A DNA stretch of 64,000 bases, taken from positions 1 through 64,000 of the forward strand of contig NZ_VHIZ01000042.1 of assembly GCF_006494375.1 (NCBI RefSeq), written 5' to 3'. This document shows positions 61,954 to 64,000 of this stretch, one piece after another (the stretch's first letter is position 1; each line of letters opens with the position of its first letter). The stretch is from Pantoea anthophila. Lineage in GTDB: Bacteria; Pseudomonadota; Gammaproteobacteria; Enterobacterales; Enterobacteriaceae. Position numbers and translations under genes: made by a program. The notes below the pieces were generated by a model. It did not search any database, was not told where the DNA came from, and was given only the letters and a program-made list of their open reading frames with translations.

Positions 61954-64000
<2,047 letters not shown>

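Overview
The window is about 54 kb of conserved enterobacterial core chromosome with about 9.7 kb of a P4-like phage satellite at its left edge. Gene order (yicC, rph-pyrE-slmA-dut-coaBC-radC-rpmBG-mutM-coaD, the LPS core block, kbl-tdh, yibQ-envC, yibN-grxC-secB-gpsA-cysE, cpxPRA, pfkA-sbp-cdh-tpiA, fpr, glpFKX, zapB-rraA-hslUV-ftsN-cytR-priA) is that of the Enterobacterales. waaE next to waaA and coaD, emrD beside glpX, and the local absence of gpmI (envC/yibN) and menA (rraA/hslU) fit Erwiniaceae. Pantoea is the most likely genus, but this is inferred from synteny and protein similarity recalled from memory.

Left region (1-9741): a P4-type satellite next to the 3' end of yicC. From the yicC side it carries a tyrosine integrase, a coupled 237-residue protein I do not recognise, an AlpA regulator, a divergent ribbon-helix-helix repressor with paired palindromic operators, a run of small genes ending in the P4 alpha primase-helicase, an iteron array, an Ogr/Delta activator, a Psu/Sid-like protein, a terminator and a candidate cos site. 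Beyond cos lies AT-rich cargo: a reverse transcriptase gene running off the left edge, in the kind of slot where P2/P4-type elements often carry anti-phage genes. This is the most promising candidate for an undescribed system.

Middle (9742-41000): yicC, a DUF3574 lipoprotein, a NupC-type nucleoside transporter, then nucleotide, coenzyme A, ribosomal-protein and DNA-repair genes. From 18.7 to 30 kb all genes point left and build inner-core LPS (hldD, waaF, waaC, waaQ, a WaaG-like enzyme, waaA, waaE) plus three further glycosyltransferases. A terminator-like hairpin splits the cluster after the GT8 gene. kbl-tdh degrade threonine. Two unusual glycosyltransferases sit where E. coli has waaH. envC and yibQ concern cell-wall hydrolysis. 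yibN, grxC, secB, gpsA and cysE follow.

Right (41000-64000): the Cpx envelope-stress system with a CpxR box and a CpxQ-like 3'UTR RNA, a KGG-repeat stress protein behind a sigma-S-like -10, fieF, pfkA, sbp, cdh, tpiA, yiiQ, yiiR, fpr, emrD, the glycerol operon glpF-glpK-glpX with a GlpR operator, zapB, rraA, hslVU with a clear sigma-32 promoter, an FtsN with a very long glutamine-rich linker, a cytR broken by a single-base frameshift, and priA running off the right edge. No tRNA, rRNA, CRISPR array or insertion sequence was seen.
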